A stretch of DNA of 6,104 bases. Origin: Clostridiales bacterium. GTDB lineage: Bacteria > Bacillota > Clostridia > Christensenellales > CAG-138. The stretch is from contig DNFZ01000261.1 of assembly GCA_003486785.1 (NCBI GenBank), positions 1 to 6,104 of the forward strand, read 5' to 3'. The notes beneath the pieces are model-generated. The model did no database searches, was not told the origin of the DNA, and saw only the letters and a list, made by a program, of their open reading frames with translations. Positions 1 to 6,104 of the stretch are shown here, piece by piece (the stretch's first letter is position 1; each line of letters starts with the position of its first letter). Made by a program: the position numbers and the translations under genes.

Positions 1-1
1 G

Positions 2-1414
2 TATCTGCGCAGCAGCGCAAGCGCAAAGTATTTCGCGGGATTCCCGATCGGCTTCAACGTCGCCATCGGCGGTCAGGACGAAGCGGGCAAGTCGGCCGAA
101 AACGAGCTGACCTATCTCTTTCTCCGCGCACAGGAGCACCTGCTCCTGCCACAGCCGAACCTCTCGGCGCGCGTGTTTTCAGGCTCGAGCGAGCATTTCT
201 TAACCCGCTGCTCGGAAGTGGTCGGAAAAGGCAGCGGTATGCCGCAGTTTTTCAACGACGAAGCGGTCATCCCTGCGCTCAAGAGCAAGGGTATTTCGGA
301 TGAGGACGCAAAGAATTACGCCATCGTCGGCTGCGTGGAGCTCACCACCATGGGCAACAACCTCGGCTGGAGCGATGCCGCAATGTTCAACCTCGTCAAG
401 GCGCTGGAGCTCGCGCTCAACGACGGCGTCTGCACGCTCACCGGCAAGCAGATGGGCGCGCATACGGGCACGCTAAAAGATTTTGGCAAGTATGAAGACG
501 TCATCGCCGCGCTCAATGCACAGGTAGATTTCTTTTTTGAACGCATGATCCGCTGCTGCGAGATGGTGGAAAAAGCGCACGCAGAGCTGCTGCCTTCGCC
601 GTTTCTCTCGTGCGTGATCGACAACTGCATGCAAAACGGCATCGACGTCACCGCGGGCGGCGCGCACTACAACCTCTCCGGCATTCAGGCGATTCAGTGC
701 GCCAACATTGCAGACAGTCTCGCCGCGCTCAAGACGCTGGTCTACGACCAACAGCTCGTCGATCGCGCGGAGCTGCACAAAGCTCTCGTGCATAACTTTG
801 AAAACGCGGAGCTGCTGCGGCTTCGGATGCTGAACAAGGCGCCGAAGTACGGCAACGACATCGACTGGGTGGATGCCATCGCCTTCGACTGGGCGCGGGA
901 TTTCGCCGGGCGGCTGAGTGCGTTTACAAACGTGCGCGGCGGCCCATATCAGATGGGGCTTTACACCGTTTCCGCGCATGTGCCGATGGGGCAAAACGTC
1001 GGCGCGACGCCGGACGGCAGATTCGCCAAAGAGCCGCTGGCAGACGGCGGCATGTCTCCCGTCTACGGGCGGGACGCAAAAGGGCCAACGGCAGTGCTCA
1101 AGAGCGTGTCCCGCATCAGGAGCGAATACGGCAGCAACGGCACCTTGCTGAACATGAAGTTTTTGCCGCGTTTGTTTCAAACCGAGCTGGGAATCGCGAA
1201 GTTTGTGCGCTTGCTTCGGGCGTTTATCGAGCTTAAGATCATCCACGTGCAGTTCAACGTGGTCAATCGCGAAGACCTGCTTGCGGCGCAACAGCAGCCG
1301 GAGCGCTACAAGAGCCTGACCATCCGCGTGGCGGGGTATACGGCATATTTCACGGAGCTGGCGCCGGATCTGCAGCGGGAGATCATCGAGCGCACGGAGT
1401 TCTCGGATATATGA
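2..1414 (+). CDS. Glycyl radical enzyme, dehydratase/lyase type (5' truncated by window edge)
   Basis: The reading frame is open from base 2 to the TGA at 1412-1414, giving 470 visible residues; family members are usually about 780-850 long, so roughly the first 40% lies outside the window. Fragment numbering is used here. The active-site strand reads VGCVE, with the thiyl-radical Cys at C111 and Glu at E113, followed by an Asp at D125 (GWSDAAMFN), matching the spacing of C433/E435/D447 in B12-independent glycerol dehydratase. The C-terminal radical loop RVAGYTAYF puts the glycyl radical at G445, 334 residues after the Cys, as expected for the family. HVQFNVV, just before the loop, is also typical. 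True pyruvate formate-lyase has adjacent cysteines here, so that product name would be wrong. The likely chemistry is radical dehydration or C-X bond cleavage of a small cytosolic substrate, which I cannot name. The adjacent activase gene supports the call. Family is certain; subtype is unknown. Confidence 0.95.
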   Translation, partial: YLRSSASAKYFAGFPIGFNVAIGGQDEAGKSAENELTYLFLRAQEHLLLPQPNLSARVFSGSSEHFLTRCSEVVGKGSGMPQFFNDEAVIPALKSKGISDEDAKNYAIVGCVELTTMGNNLGWSDAAMFNLVKALELALNDGVCTLTGKQMGAHTGTLKDFGKYEDVIAALNAQVDFFFERMIRCCEMVEKAHAELLPSPFLSCVIDNCMQNGIDVTAGGAHYNLSGIQAIQCANIADSLAALKTLVYDQQLVDRAELHKALVHNFENAELLRLRMLNKAPKYGNDIDWVDAIAFDWARDFAGRLSAFTNVRGGPYQMGLYTVSAHVPMGQNVGATPDGRFAKEPLADGGMSPVYGRDAKGPTAVLKSVSRIRSEYGSNGTLLNMKFLPRLFQTELGIAKFVRLLRAFIELKIIHVQFNVVNREDLLAAQQQPERYKSLTIRVAGYTAYFTELAPDLQREIIERTEFSDI

Positions 1415-1475
1415 TCGCGGCGAATGATTTTAACAGCAAGCGAATTTCGATTCTATTGATAGTAGGCGGCTGCTT

Positions 1476-2372
1476 ATGATAACCGCGAACGTATTCGACA
1501 TCAAGCGCTTTTCGATCAACGACGGAGACGGCATCCGCACGACGATCTTCCTCAAGGGCTGCCCGCTTGCCTGCAAATGGTGCCAGAATCCGGAGGGGTT
1601 GATCCCCGAAATCCGGCTCTGGTACGCGAGAAACATCTGCGTTAGCTGCAAGAGCTGCATCGTTGCCTGCGAAGAAAATGCGCTACGCTGGGATGATCGC
1701 GGTGTCGCCATCGACCACGCATCCTGCACCCGCTGCAGCGAATGCGTCGTCGCGTGTCCTACCGGAGCCATCCGGTTCGACGCGCGGGAGATGAGTGTGG
1801 CTGAAGCGCTGGAGGAGATCAAGAAGGATCGACCCTTCTACGGAACCGACGGCGGCGTGACGCTCTCCGGCGGAGAATGCATGGTTAGTCCCGCATTTTC
1901 CCTCGGCGTACTGCGCGGCTGCCGCGAGTGCGGCATCAACGCACAGATCGAAACAAGTCTCTATGCGCGGCCGGAAATCGTAGATGCGTTTGCCGAAACA
2001 ACGGACAAGATCATTGCGGACATCAAGCTCATCGATCCCGCGCGGCACTACCTGGCAACCGGCGTGGACAACGCGCTGATTCTGAGCAACATTCGCAGGC
2101 TGGCACAGCAGGACACAAATCTTCTCATCCGCGTGCCGCTGATTCCGGGATTTACGGACGACGAGGAGAATATGCGCGGCATTGCCAAATTTGTCTCTTC
2201 TCTCGGCAGAGACATTCCCGTGGAGCTACTGAACTTTAACCCGATGTGCAGGGAAAAGTATGAATCCCTGCGGAAGACGTATCAATTTGACCCCGACGAG
2301 CGCGAGATACCGCAGCAGCGGGTAGATGCGCTCAAGCAGATATTGACCGACTGCGGTCTAGTAGCAATTTAG
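1476..2372 (+). CDS. Glycyl radical enzyme-activating enzyme (radical SAM, two extra 4Fe-4S clusters)
   Basis: This 298-residue protein should generate the glycyl radical on the upstream enzyme by reductive cleavage of S-adenosylmethionine. The radical-SAM cluster motif CxxxCxxC is C29, C33, C36, in the usual FLKGCPLACKWCQNPEG setting. A ferredoxin-like insert follows with two complete cluster motifs: C55/C58/C61/C65 and C84/C87/C90/C94-Pro. This form is typical of activases of non-PFL glycyl radical enzymes and is absent from PflA. The SAM-binding GGE motif is at 132-134 within GGVTLSGGE, and IRVPLIPGFTDDEENM lies near the C-terminus. Two small departures from the common pattern are NDGDGIRT (usually HDGPGIRT) and SGGEC (usually SGGEP). 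ATG 1476 is chosen because MITANVFDIKRFSINDGDG matches the normal N-terminus of the family. The upstream ribosome site is weak (AGGCGG around 1464-1469). The gene starts 61 nt after the enzyme gene and the two probably share a transcript. Confidence 0.95.
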   Translation: MITANVFDIKRFSINDGDGIRTTIFLKGCPLACKWCQNPEGLIPEIRLWYARNICVSCKSCIVACEENALRWDDRGVAIDHASCTRCSECVVACPTGAIRFDAREMSVAEALEEIKKDRPFYGTDGGVTLSGGECMVSPAFSLGVLRGCRECGINAQIETSLYARPEIVDAFAETTDKIIADIKLIDPARHYLATGVDNALILSNIRRLAQQDTNLLIRVPLIPGFTDDEENMRGIAKFVSSLGRDIPVELLNFNPMCREKYESLRKTYQFDPDEREIPQQRVDALKQILTDCGLVAI

Positions 2373-2377
2373 GATGG
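2371..2377 (+). promoter_or_regulatory. Ribosome binding site overlapping the activase stop codon
   Basis: AGGATGG begins inside the TAG stop codon (2370-2372) of the activase and ends 9 nt before ATG 2387. It supports 2387 as the start of the ATPase-like gene and suggests that its translation depends partly on ribosomes finishing the activase. Matching to the anti-Shine-Dalgarno is only moderate. Confidence 0.5.
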
Positions 2378-2386
2378 ACACGATAG

Positions 2387-4150
2387 ATGAACGCAAGAGT
2401 GCAGGAGTTTCTGGAAAAGGCCGCGCGCGGCGAGAATGTGTATATTTCAGATGTGCGGCGGGCGTTTTCCGAAGCGGAATGCAGAATCATCTGCGATCTT
2501 ACCCTCGTCATCGGCGGCTGCAAGCGCTGGGAGATTCGCATTCCCGCAGCCGTGGAAGCGCAGGAAGCAAAGTTTGTCCGCGAATATTTTTACGCGACGC
2601 TCTATAATATCCTCTCGACATTCGGCGGCGTACAAATGACGCTTTCGATTCAGCCGGAAGACGATTTCTCTAAAACGCTTTGTGAAACGCTGGATGATGT
2701 CTTTCAGGTGCATATCCCCAAGAGCAAGCGCCGAGGCTACGGCAAGTGCCTGAACGTGACCGACCGCATCAACGCGGCGCAGGGCAAGCCCGTCTTCTCG
2801 TTCGCGATCACCAAGCAAGTGCTTCCCGCGCTACCCGCAGAGGTGCAGCAGCACTCCAACGCGGTCTCCACCTGCCGCGTTGCCGTGGAAAAAGCGAGAA
2901 ACGCCAGCATCTGCGGCATCGATATCGGCGGCACGGACATCAAGGTGGTCGGCATTTCGGGCAGCAAGATCGTCGCCGTCAAGGAGTATGACTGGTTTCC
3001 GGCCGAGATGACGCGGATGGAGCAGCTGATCGAGCCGATTCTATTGATGGCGCGGGTGATGCGCGCGGCGATGTCCCTGCCCGATACGCCCAAAGCGGCG
3101 GCGCTAAAGGAGCAGATGCTCAAAAAGGGCGTCTCCGACGAGGCGATGCAGAGCGCAGTGGACACTTGCCGGACGGTCTACGGCGAAGCGCCGCTGCTCG
3201 ACGGAATCGGCGTTTGTTTTCCGGATGTGGTGATCGACGACAAGATCGTCGGCGGAGAAACGTATAAGACGCGCGGCATCCGAAACGCTTCGGCAGACTA
3301 CGAGAAAGCGGTTTTGCTGCTTACCTCGCTCAAGAGCATGTTGCTTGCGCAATGCAAATCCCACGGCAGGGTGCATCTCTCCAACGACGGCTCGCTTGCC
3401 GCCTACACCGCTGCGGTCGAGATTGCGCACTCCGGCGAGGCGGACAGTATTGCATCCGGTGTATTCGCGCACACGCTCGGCACAGAGCTTGGCACGGGCT
3501 GGATCGACGAGACGGGCGAGATACCGCCCATTCCGCTGGAGGTTTACAATTGCATCATCGACCTTGGCAATCATCCCGCGCGCGCCTATCATGAGCTCGA
3601 CGTGCGCAGCGTAAACAACTTCAACACCGGGCTATCAGGAACTCTGCAGAAGTATTGCAGCCAGAGCGGCGCATATCGCCTCGCGCTGCGCATCCTGGGA
3701 GAACAATCGCCCGCGCAGCTTGCGGCGCTCTTCGACAAAGGGTTTTTAGAGCGCAGGGATGACGGCGTATTCGTCCGCCAGACGCCGAGCGACATGCGAA
3801 AGCCGCTCTTAGAGCACCTGATGCGGCTGGCTGCCGACGGCGACGTGGCAGCGGAGGAGATTTTCCGCGAGATCGGCGAGTTCCTCGCGGTGACGTTTGA
3901 GGAAACCGAGTGGATGCTCGCGCCCAGGAGCCGCGCGCGGATTCTCTTCGGCAGGTTCGTCAAGCACAAGCGCTGCTTTGACCTGATGCAGCAGGGCGCA
4001 AGCGCGCGAAACGACGTGCGGTTTGTCGCGGGCGACGGAACCCTCGCGTTCACACCCGTGATGCTCGAACTCAAGAACGACCCCGTGCACACGGTGGCGC
4101 AGTTCGGTCAGGCGGTGGGAGCTGCATATTTCGCGGCATCGCAGCTATAA
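2387..4150 (+). CDS. Actin-like (ROK/sugar-kinase-like) ATPase with a long uncharacterised N-terminal region
   Basis: The product is 587 residues, while ordinary ROK sugar kinases have about 300-320. Residues 1 to about 170 match nothing I recognise; they are soluble-looking with no signal or membrane segment. From C176 the protein has an actin-like ATPase fold: phosphate-1 motif GIDIGGTDIK (177-186), a ROK-like strand GIGVCFPD (273-280), a putative catalytic Asp in SNDGS (N333-D334), and a phosphate-2-like loop GTELGTGW (365-372). A mostly helical insert lies at about 205-268. The ROK zinc motif (CGCGxxGCxE) is missing. The C-terminal adenosine loop, normally GGG in ROK proteins, reads FGRF (521-524). 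It may phosphorylate a sugar-like substrate, or it may be an ATP-driven accessory or regulatory protein; the sequence does not decide. The start at 2387 lies 14 nt after the activase stop, and the Shine-Dalgarno-like AGGATGG at 2371-2377 overlaps that stop codon, which suggests translational coupling. Confidence 0.8.
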   Translation: MNARVQEFLEKAARGENVYISDVRRAFSEAECRIICDLTLVIGGCKRWEIRIPAAVEAQEAKFVREYFYATLYNILSTFGGVQMTLSIQPEDDFSKTLCETLDDVFQVHIPKSKRRGYGKCLNVTDRINAAQGKPVFSFAITKQVLPALPAEVQQHSNAVSTCRVAVEKARNASICGIDIGGTDIKVVGISGSKIVAVKEYDWFPAEMTRMEQLIEPILLMARVMRAAMSLPDTPKAAALKEQMLKKGVSDEAMQSAVDTCRTVYGEAPLLDGIGVCFPDVVIDDKIVGGETYKTRGIRNASADYEKAVLLLTSLKSMLLAQCKSHGRVHLSNDGSLAAYTAAVEIAHSGEADSIASGVFAHTLGTELGTGWIDETGEIPPIPLEVYNCIIDLGNHPARAYHELDVRSVNNFNTGLSGTLQKYCSQSGAYRLALRILGEQSPAQLAALFDKGFLERRDDGVFVRQTPSDMRKPLLEHLMRLAADGDVAAEEIFREIGEFLAVTFEETEWMLAPRSRARILFGRFVKHKRCFDLMQQGASARNDVRFVAGDGTLAFTPVMLELKNDPVHTVAQFGQAVGAAYFAASQL

Positions 4151-4173
4151 AAACAGAACAAGCAGGAATCGAC

Positions 4174-4179
4174 GGAGGG
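4174..4179 (+). promoter_or_regulatory. Strong ribosome binding site for the AroE-like gene
   Basis: GGAGGG lies 7 nt upstream of ATG 4187, with an alternating TA spacer between. It fixes the start codon of the AroE-like gene and is much stronger than the sites in front of the activase and ATPase-like genes, so this protein may be made at a higher level from the shared message. Confidence 0.85.
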
Positions 4180-4186
4180 TATATAT

Positions 4187-5047
4187 ATGAAGGAACAGAA
4201 TTATCTGGACTGTCTCGTCGGTGTGATCGGCCATCCCGCGGCGGAAAACCCCGGCGTGGTGATTCAGGAGGCGGCATTTCGCGCGCTGGGACTGAATCTC
4301 TGGCGGTTTCTGACCATCGACGTCGATCCGGATAAGCTCGAGGACGCGATCAAGGGGCTGAAAGCCTTCAAGATGCGCGGCATCAACTGCACCATTCCGC
4401 ACAAGATCAACGTGATTCCATACCTCGATGCGCTCTCCGAGAGCGCGCGCCTGATCGGAGCGGTGAATACCATCGTCAACGACGGCGGCAGGCTTTTCGG
4501 CGACAATACGGACGGCAAGGGCTTTATGGAGTCGCTGCGGGAAAACGGCGTTGACCCCAGCGGCAAGAAGATCGTTATCCTCGGCGCAGGCGGCGCCGCG
4601 CGCGCGGTCAGCGTGGAGCTGTCTTTGGCGGGCGCGGGCAGCATTACGATCGTCAACCGCCCGGAGGACGCGCATCTGGCGAAGGGCCTCATGGAGCTGC
4701 TGGGTAAGATCATCCCGAACAACACGCTTGTTTCTTGGGATCACGCCTATTTGGTGCCTGCGGACACGGATATTCTCGTGAACGCGACATCTATCGGGCT
4801 CTATCCTAACATAGACGACATCCCCAACATCGATCTGGACACCATTCTGCCGACGATGTTTGTGCAGGATGTGATCCCAAATCCCGCCATTACGCCGTTT
4901 TTACGCGCGGCAGAGGCGCGTGGCGCCCGCTGGAACACGGGAACGGGCATGCTGATCAACCAGGCTGCGCTCAATATTGAAATGTGGACGGGAAGAAAGC
5001 CCGACAAAGCGGTGATGCAAAAAGCCCTGCAGGAGGCACTGAGTTGA
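4187..5047 (+). CDS. Shikimate dehydrogenase-fold NAD(P)-dependent oxidoreductase, probably not a biosynthetic AroE
   Basis: The protein has 286 residues, close to the family's usual 270-290. The N-terminal substrate domain keeps the catalytic framework of AroE: NCTIPHK with Lys K73, GAVNT with N94, and DNTDGKGF with Asp D109, the Lys-Asp pair that transfers the proton. Q259 in GMLINQAA matches the substrate-contacting Gln of E. coli AroE. The Rossmann domain shows GAGGAARA (133-140), and IVNRP (155-159) after the second strand. The anomaly is the first loop: E. coli AroE has NPIAHSKSP, whose two serines hold the shikimate carboxylate, while this protein has HPAAENPGV (16-24), placing N21 and G23 there. 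The full NRTxxR NADP motif is also absent, so cofactor choice is open. It lies 36 nt after the ATPase-like gene, among catabolic genes and with no other shikimate-pathway gene. I infer reversible oxidation of a hydroxyl on a ring or sugar-like compound lacking a carboxylate. A quinate/shikimate dehydrogenase is the main alternative. Confidence 0.85.
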   Translation: MKEQNYLDCLVGVIGHPAAENPGVVIQEAAFRALGLNLWRFLTIDVDPDKLEDAIKGLKAFKMRGINCTIPHKINVIPYLDALSESARLIGAVNTIVNDGGRLFGDNTDGKGFMESLRENGVDPSGKKIVILGAGGAARAVSVELSLAGAGSITIVNRPEDAHLAKGLMELLGKIIPNNTLVSWDHAYLVPADTDILVNATSIGLYPNIDDIPNIDLDTILPTMFVQDVIPNPAITPFLRAAEARGARWNTGTGMLINQAALNIEMWTGRKPDKAVMQKALQEALS

Positions 5048-5072
5048 CCGCTGGATAAACGTTCCTTGCAAT
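5044..5072 (+). promoter_or_regulatory. Candidate sigma-70/sigma-A-type promoter for the transporter gene
   Basis: TTGACC (5044-5049, five of six bases of the -35 consensus) is followed after 17 bp by TGCAAT (5067-5072, four of six of the -10 consensus). The -35 overlaps the stop codon of the AroE-like gene. Transcription would start near 5079, giving a leader of about 70 nt that contains both dyads and the ribosome site. The -10 lacks the highly conserved second-position A, so this is a weak candidate by sequence only. Confidence 0.25.
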
Positions 5073-5082
5073 CTCACTACGG

Positions 5083-5125
5083 AATAAGCAGACGTTATGC
5101 TTGTAAATAAGCGTGCCGGTTGCTT
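5083..5125 (+). repeat. Two tandem interrupted dyads, AATAAGC-N8-TGCTT
   Basis: Copy 1 spans 5083-5102 and copy 2 spans 5106-5125. They share both outer blocks exactly, differ in the 8-nt centre (AGACGTTA versus GTGCCGGT), and repeat with a 23-bp period. Each copy is an imperfect inverted repeat. In RNA, copy 1 could pair 5084-5090 with 5098-5104 (7 bp, one G-U), and copy 2 could pair 5108-5113 with 5121-5126 (6 bp, one G-U), each leaving a 7-nt loop. They fill the gap upstream of the transporter gene and end just before its ribosome site. They could be paired operator sites or leader hairpins. No U-tract follows, so they are not a classic terminator. Confidence 0.5.
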
Positions 5126-5132
5126 AAATAAA

Positions 5133-5138
5133 AGGAGG
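5133..5138 (+). promoter_or_regulatory. Strong ribosome binding site for the substrate-binding lipoprotein gene
   Basis: AGGAGG ends 10 nt before ATG 5149 and sits in an A-rich stretch. It fixes the start, and the signal peptide encoded directly after this ATG agrees. The second dyad ends 7 nt upstream, so a structure or a bound protein there could affect ribosome access. Confidence 0.85.
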
Positions 5139-5148
5139 AAGAAACAGA

Positions 5149-6104
5149 ATGATCAAGAAGATTCTCGTACTGCTCATGGCTCTCATGATGGTGTTCGGCG
5201 TGTTTGCCTGCAAACCCGCTGCATCGACGGAAACCGCGGCGCCCGCGGATGCTGCCAAGACCTACAAAGCCGCGTTCATCACGCAGGCGCTCTCCAACGA
5301 ATCGCAGGCCTATGCCTGGAAGCAGTTCCAGCAATACGCAGGCGAATACGGCTTTGTAATGGATGTTTTTGAAGGACAGAACGACGTTCAGAACGAGGCG
5401 AAAGCCGTCAGCACCTGCATCGCGCAGGGCTACGATGCCATCTTCATCAACCCCAGCGACATCAACGCGATCGTTCCGTCCCTGATGGAGGCCAAGGAAG
5501 CCGGCGTCATCGTCGGTATGTTCTCTTCGGATCTGCCGGCAGAATCGCAGCAGTATCGCGATTTCTTCTGCGGCGTTGACGACACCATGGCGGGTCAGAC
5601 CGGCGGACAGGCGTTTGTCGATCATTTCCCGGATGGCGCGACCATCGTGGAAATCGGTGGCCAAGCAGGCCATGATGCGCAGATCAAGCGCGCCGGTGGT
5701 TTCCGCAAAGCCATTGAAGGCACCAACATCACGCTGCTCGACTCGCAGAACTGCTCCGGATGGGTCACTGCGGATGCCATGGCCATCATGGAAGACTTCA
5801 TCGTGAAGTACGGCGATCAGATCCAGGGCGTGTTCTGCCATTGGGACAACGGCGCGGCGGGCATCATTCAGGCGCTCAAAAACGCCAATATGAACGATGT
5901 TTACCTCGTTGCAGTCGATGGTTGCCGCGCGGGCTATGATCAGGTGAAGGCCGGCACGCAGGCGGTTTCCATCGGCCAGAGCTTCACCAACATGGCCATC
6001 CAGAGCCTCAAGTGCGCCCAGGCAAAACTGACGGGCGGCACGTATGAAGCGGTCAACTTCATCCCGCTCGACGTCGTCACCAAGGAGAACGTGGAAGTTC
6101 TTCC
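5149..6104 (+). CDS. Sugar-type ABC transporter substrate-binding lipoprotein (3' truncated by window edge)
   Basis: The frame is open from ATG 5149 to the window end, giving 318 complete codons, which is most of a protein of this class. Residues 1-20 form a lipoprotein signal peptide: basic MIKK, a hydrophobic core rich in Leu and Met, and lipobox VFAC with the lipidated Cys at C21. A low-complexity Ala/Thr/Pro linker follows to about residue 40. The rest is a periplasmic-binding-protein fold of the RbsB-like (Peripl_BP_4) class: first strand AAFITQ, then INPSDINAIVP, GVDDTMAGQTGGQAF, GVFCHWDNG and VAVDGCRAGYDQVKAG, typical of proteins binding ribose, galactose, inositol and similar ligands. 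The specific ligand cannot be read. The mature part carries six cysteines (90, 141, 202, 230, 259, 289), unusual for an exported protein and consistent with an anaerobe. It should tether outside the membrane and deliver ligand to permease and ATPase subunits, probably encoded beyond the window. Its 101-nt leader suggests separate control. Confidence 0.92.
   Translation, partial: MIKKILVLLMALMMVFGVFACKPAASTETAAPADAAKTYKAAFITQALSNESQAYAWKQFQQYAGEYGFVMDVFEGQNDVQNEAKAVSTCIAQGYDAIFINPSDINAIVPSLMEAKEAGVIVGMFSSDLPAESQQYRDFFCGVDDTMAGQTGGQAFVDHFPDGATIVEIGGQAGHDAQIKRAGGFRKAIEGTNITLLDSQNCSGWVTADAMAIMEDFIVKYGDQIQGVFCHWDNGAAGIIQALKNANMNDVYLVAVDGCRAGYDQVKAGTQAVSIGQSFTNMAIQSLKCAQAKLTGGTYEAVNFIPLDVVTKENVEVL

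Noticed and set aside
173..175. GTG as a start codon for the glycyl radical enzyme
   Set aside because: The same frame is open back to base 2, and the upstream translation (for example NVAIGGQD and PNLSARV) is typical internal GRE sequence. The gene is truncated by the window edge and does not start here.
473..1291. Long antisense open frame opposite the GRE gene
   Set aside because: It lies wholly within a well-supported gene, has no recognisable domain or ribosome site, and is expected from the codon pattern of G+C-rich DNA.
2..1414. Annotation as pyruvate formate-lyase
   Set aside because: The active site is Cys-Val-Glu (C111-V112-E113). Pyruvate formate-lyase needs two adjacent cysteines for acetyl transfer.
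1442..1453. Small hairpin GAAT-TTCG-ATTC between the GRE and activase genes
   Set aside because: Only a 4-bp A/T-rich stem without the C-G closing pair of a stable UUCG loop and without a U-tract. It is too weak to be called a terminator or processing site.
2374..2607. Alternative ATG at 2374 in another frame
   Set aside because: It gives a 77-residue product with no motif that overlaps the well-supported 587-residue protein. The nearby Shine-Dalgarno-like bases fit ATG 2387 better.
5101..5129. Second promoter candidate TTGTAA-17 bp-TTAAAT
   Set aside because: Transcription would begin near 5136, inside the ribosome binding site, so the message would lack it. It also runs through the second dyad.
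5095..5841. Antisense open frame opposite the binding-protein gene
   Set aside because: It mirrors the lipoprotein gene, which has a clear signal peptide, ribosome site and fold motifs. The antisense translation shows no recognisable motif.

Overview
The window carries five genes, all on the + strand, closely spaced and with no RNA gene, transposon or CRISPR array. It looks like a catabolic locus from a strict or facultative anaerobe. The first two genes encode an oxygen-sensitive glycyl radical enzyme and its iron-sulfur activase. The strong GGAGG-type ribosome binding sites and the lipoprotein form of the transport protein suggest a G+C-rich member of the Firmicutes/Clostridia. That placement is inference; no taxonomic marker gene is present.

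Layout: (1) 2-1414, the C-terminal 470 residues of a glycyl radical enzyme (GRE) cut by the left edge, with a dehydratase-type Cys-x-Glu active site rather than the Cys-Cys of pyruvate formate-lyase; (2) 1476-2372, the radical-SAM GRE-activating enzyme with two extra 4Fe-4S cluster motifs; (3) 2387-4150, a 587-residue protein with a roughly 170-residue N-terminal region of unknown type fused to an actin-like (ROK/sugar-kinase-like) ATPase fold; (4) 4187-5047, a shikimate-dehydrogenase-fold oxidoreductase that keeps the catalytic Lys and Asp but has lost the two serines that hold the shikimate carboxylate; (5) 5149-6104, the start of a sugar-type ABC transporter substrate-binding lipoprotein, cut by the right edge.

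Genes 1-4 are separated by 61, 14 and 36 nt and are probably co-transcribed. The 101-nt gap before gene 5 holds two tandem copies of an interrupted dyad (AATAAGC-N8-TGCTT, 23-bp period), just downstream of a weak candidate promoter, so the transporter may have its own control.

Working model (inference): a small polyhydroxylated substrate is imported through the binding protein, oxidised or reduced by the AroE-like enzyme, and broken by radical chemistry in the GRE. The actin-like protein would act as a kinase or as an accessory ATPase. I recognise each family but not this combination or its substrate. It may be an undescribed anaerobic pathway for a sugar, polyol or cyclitol.
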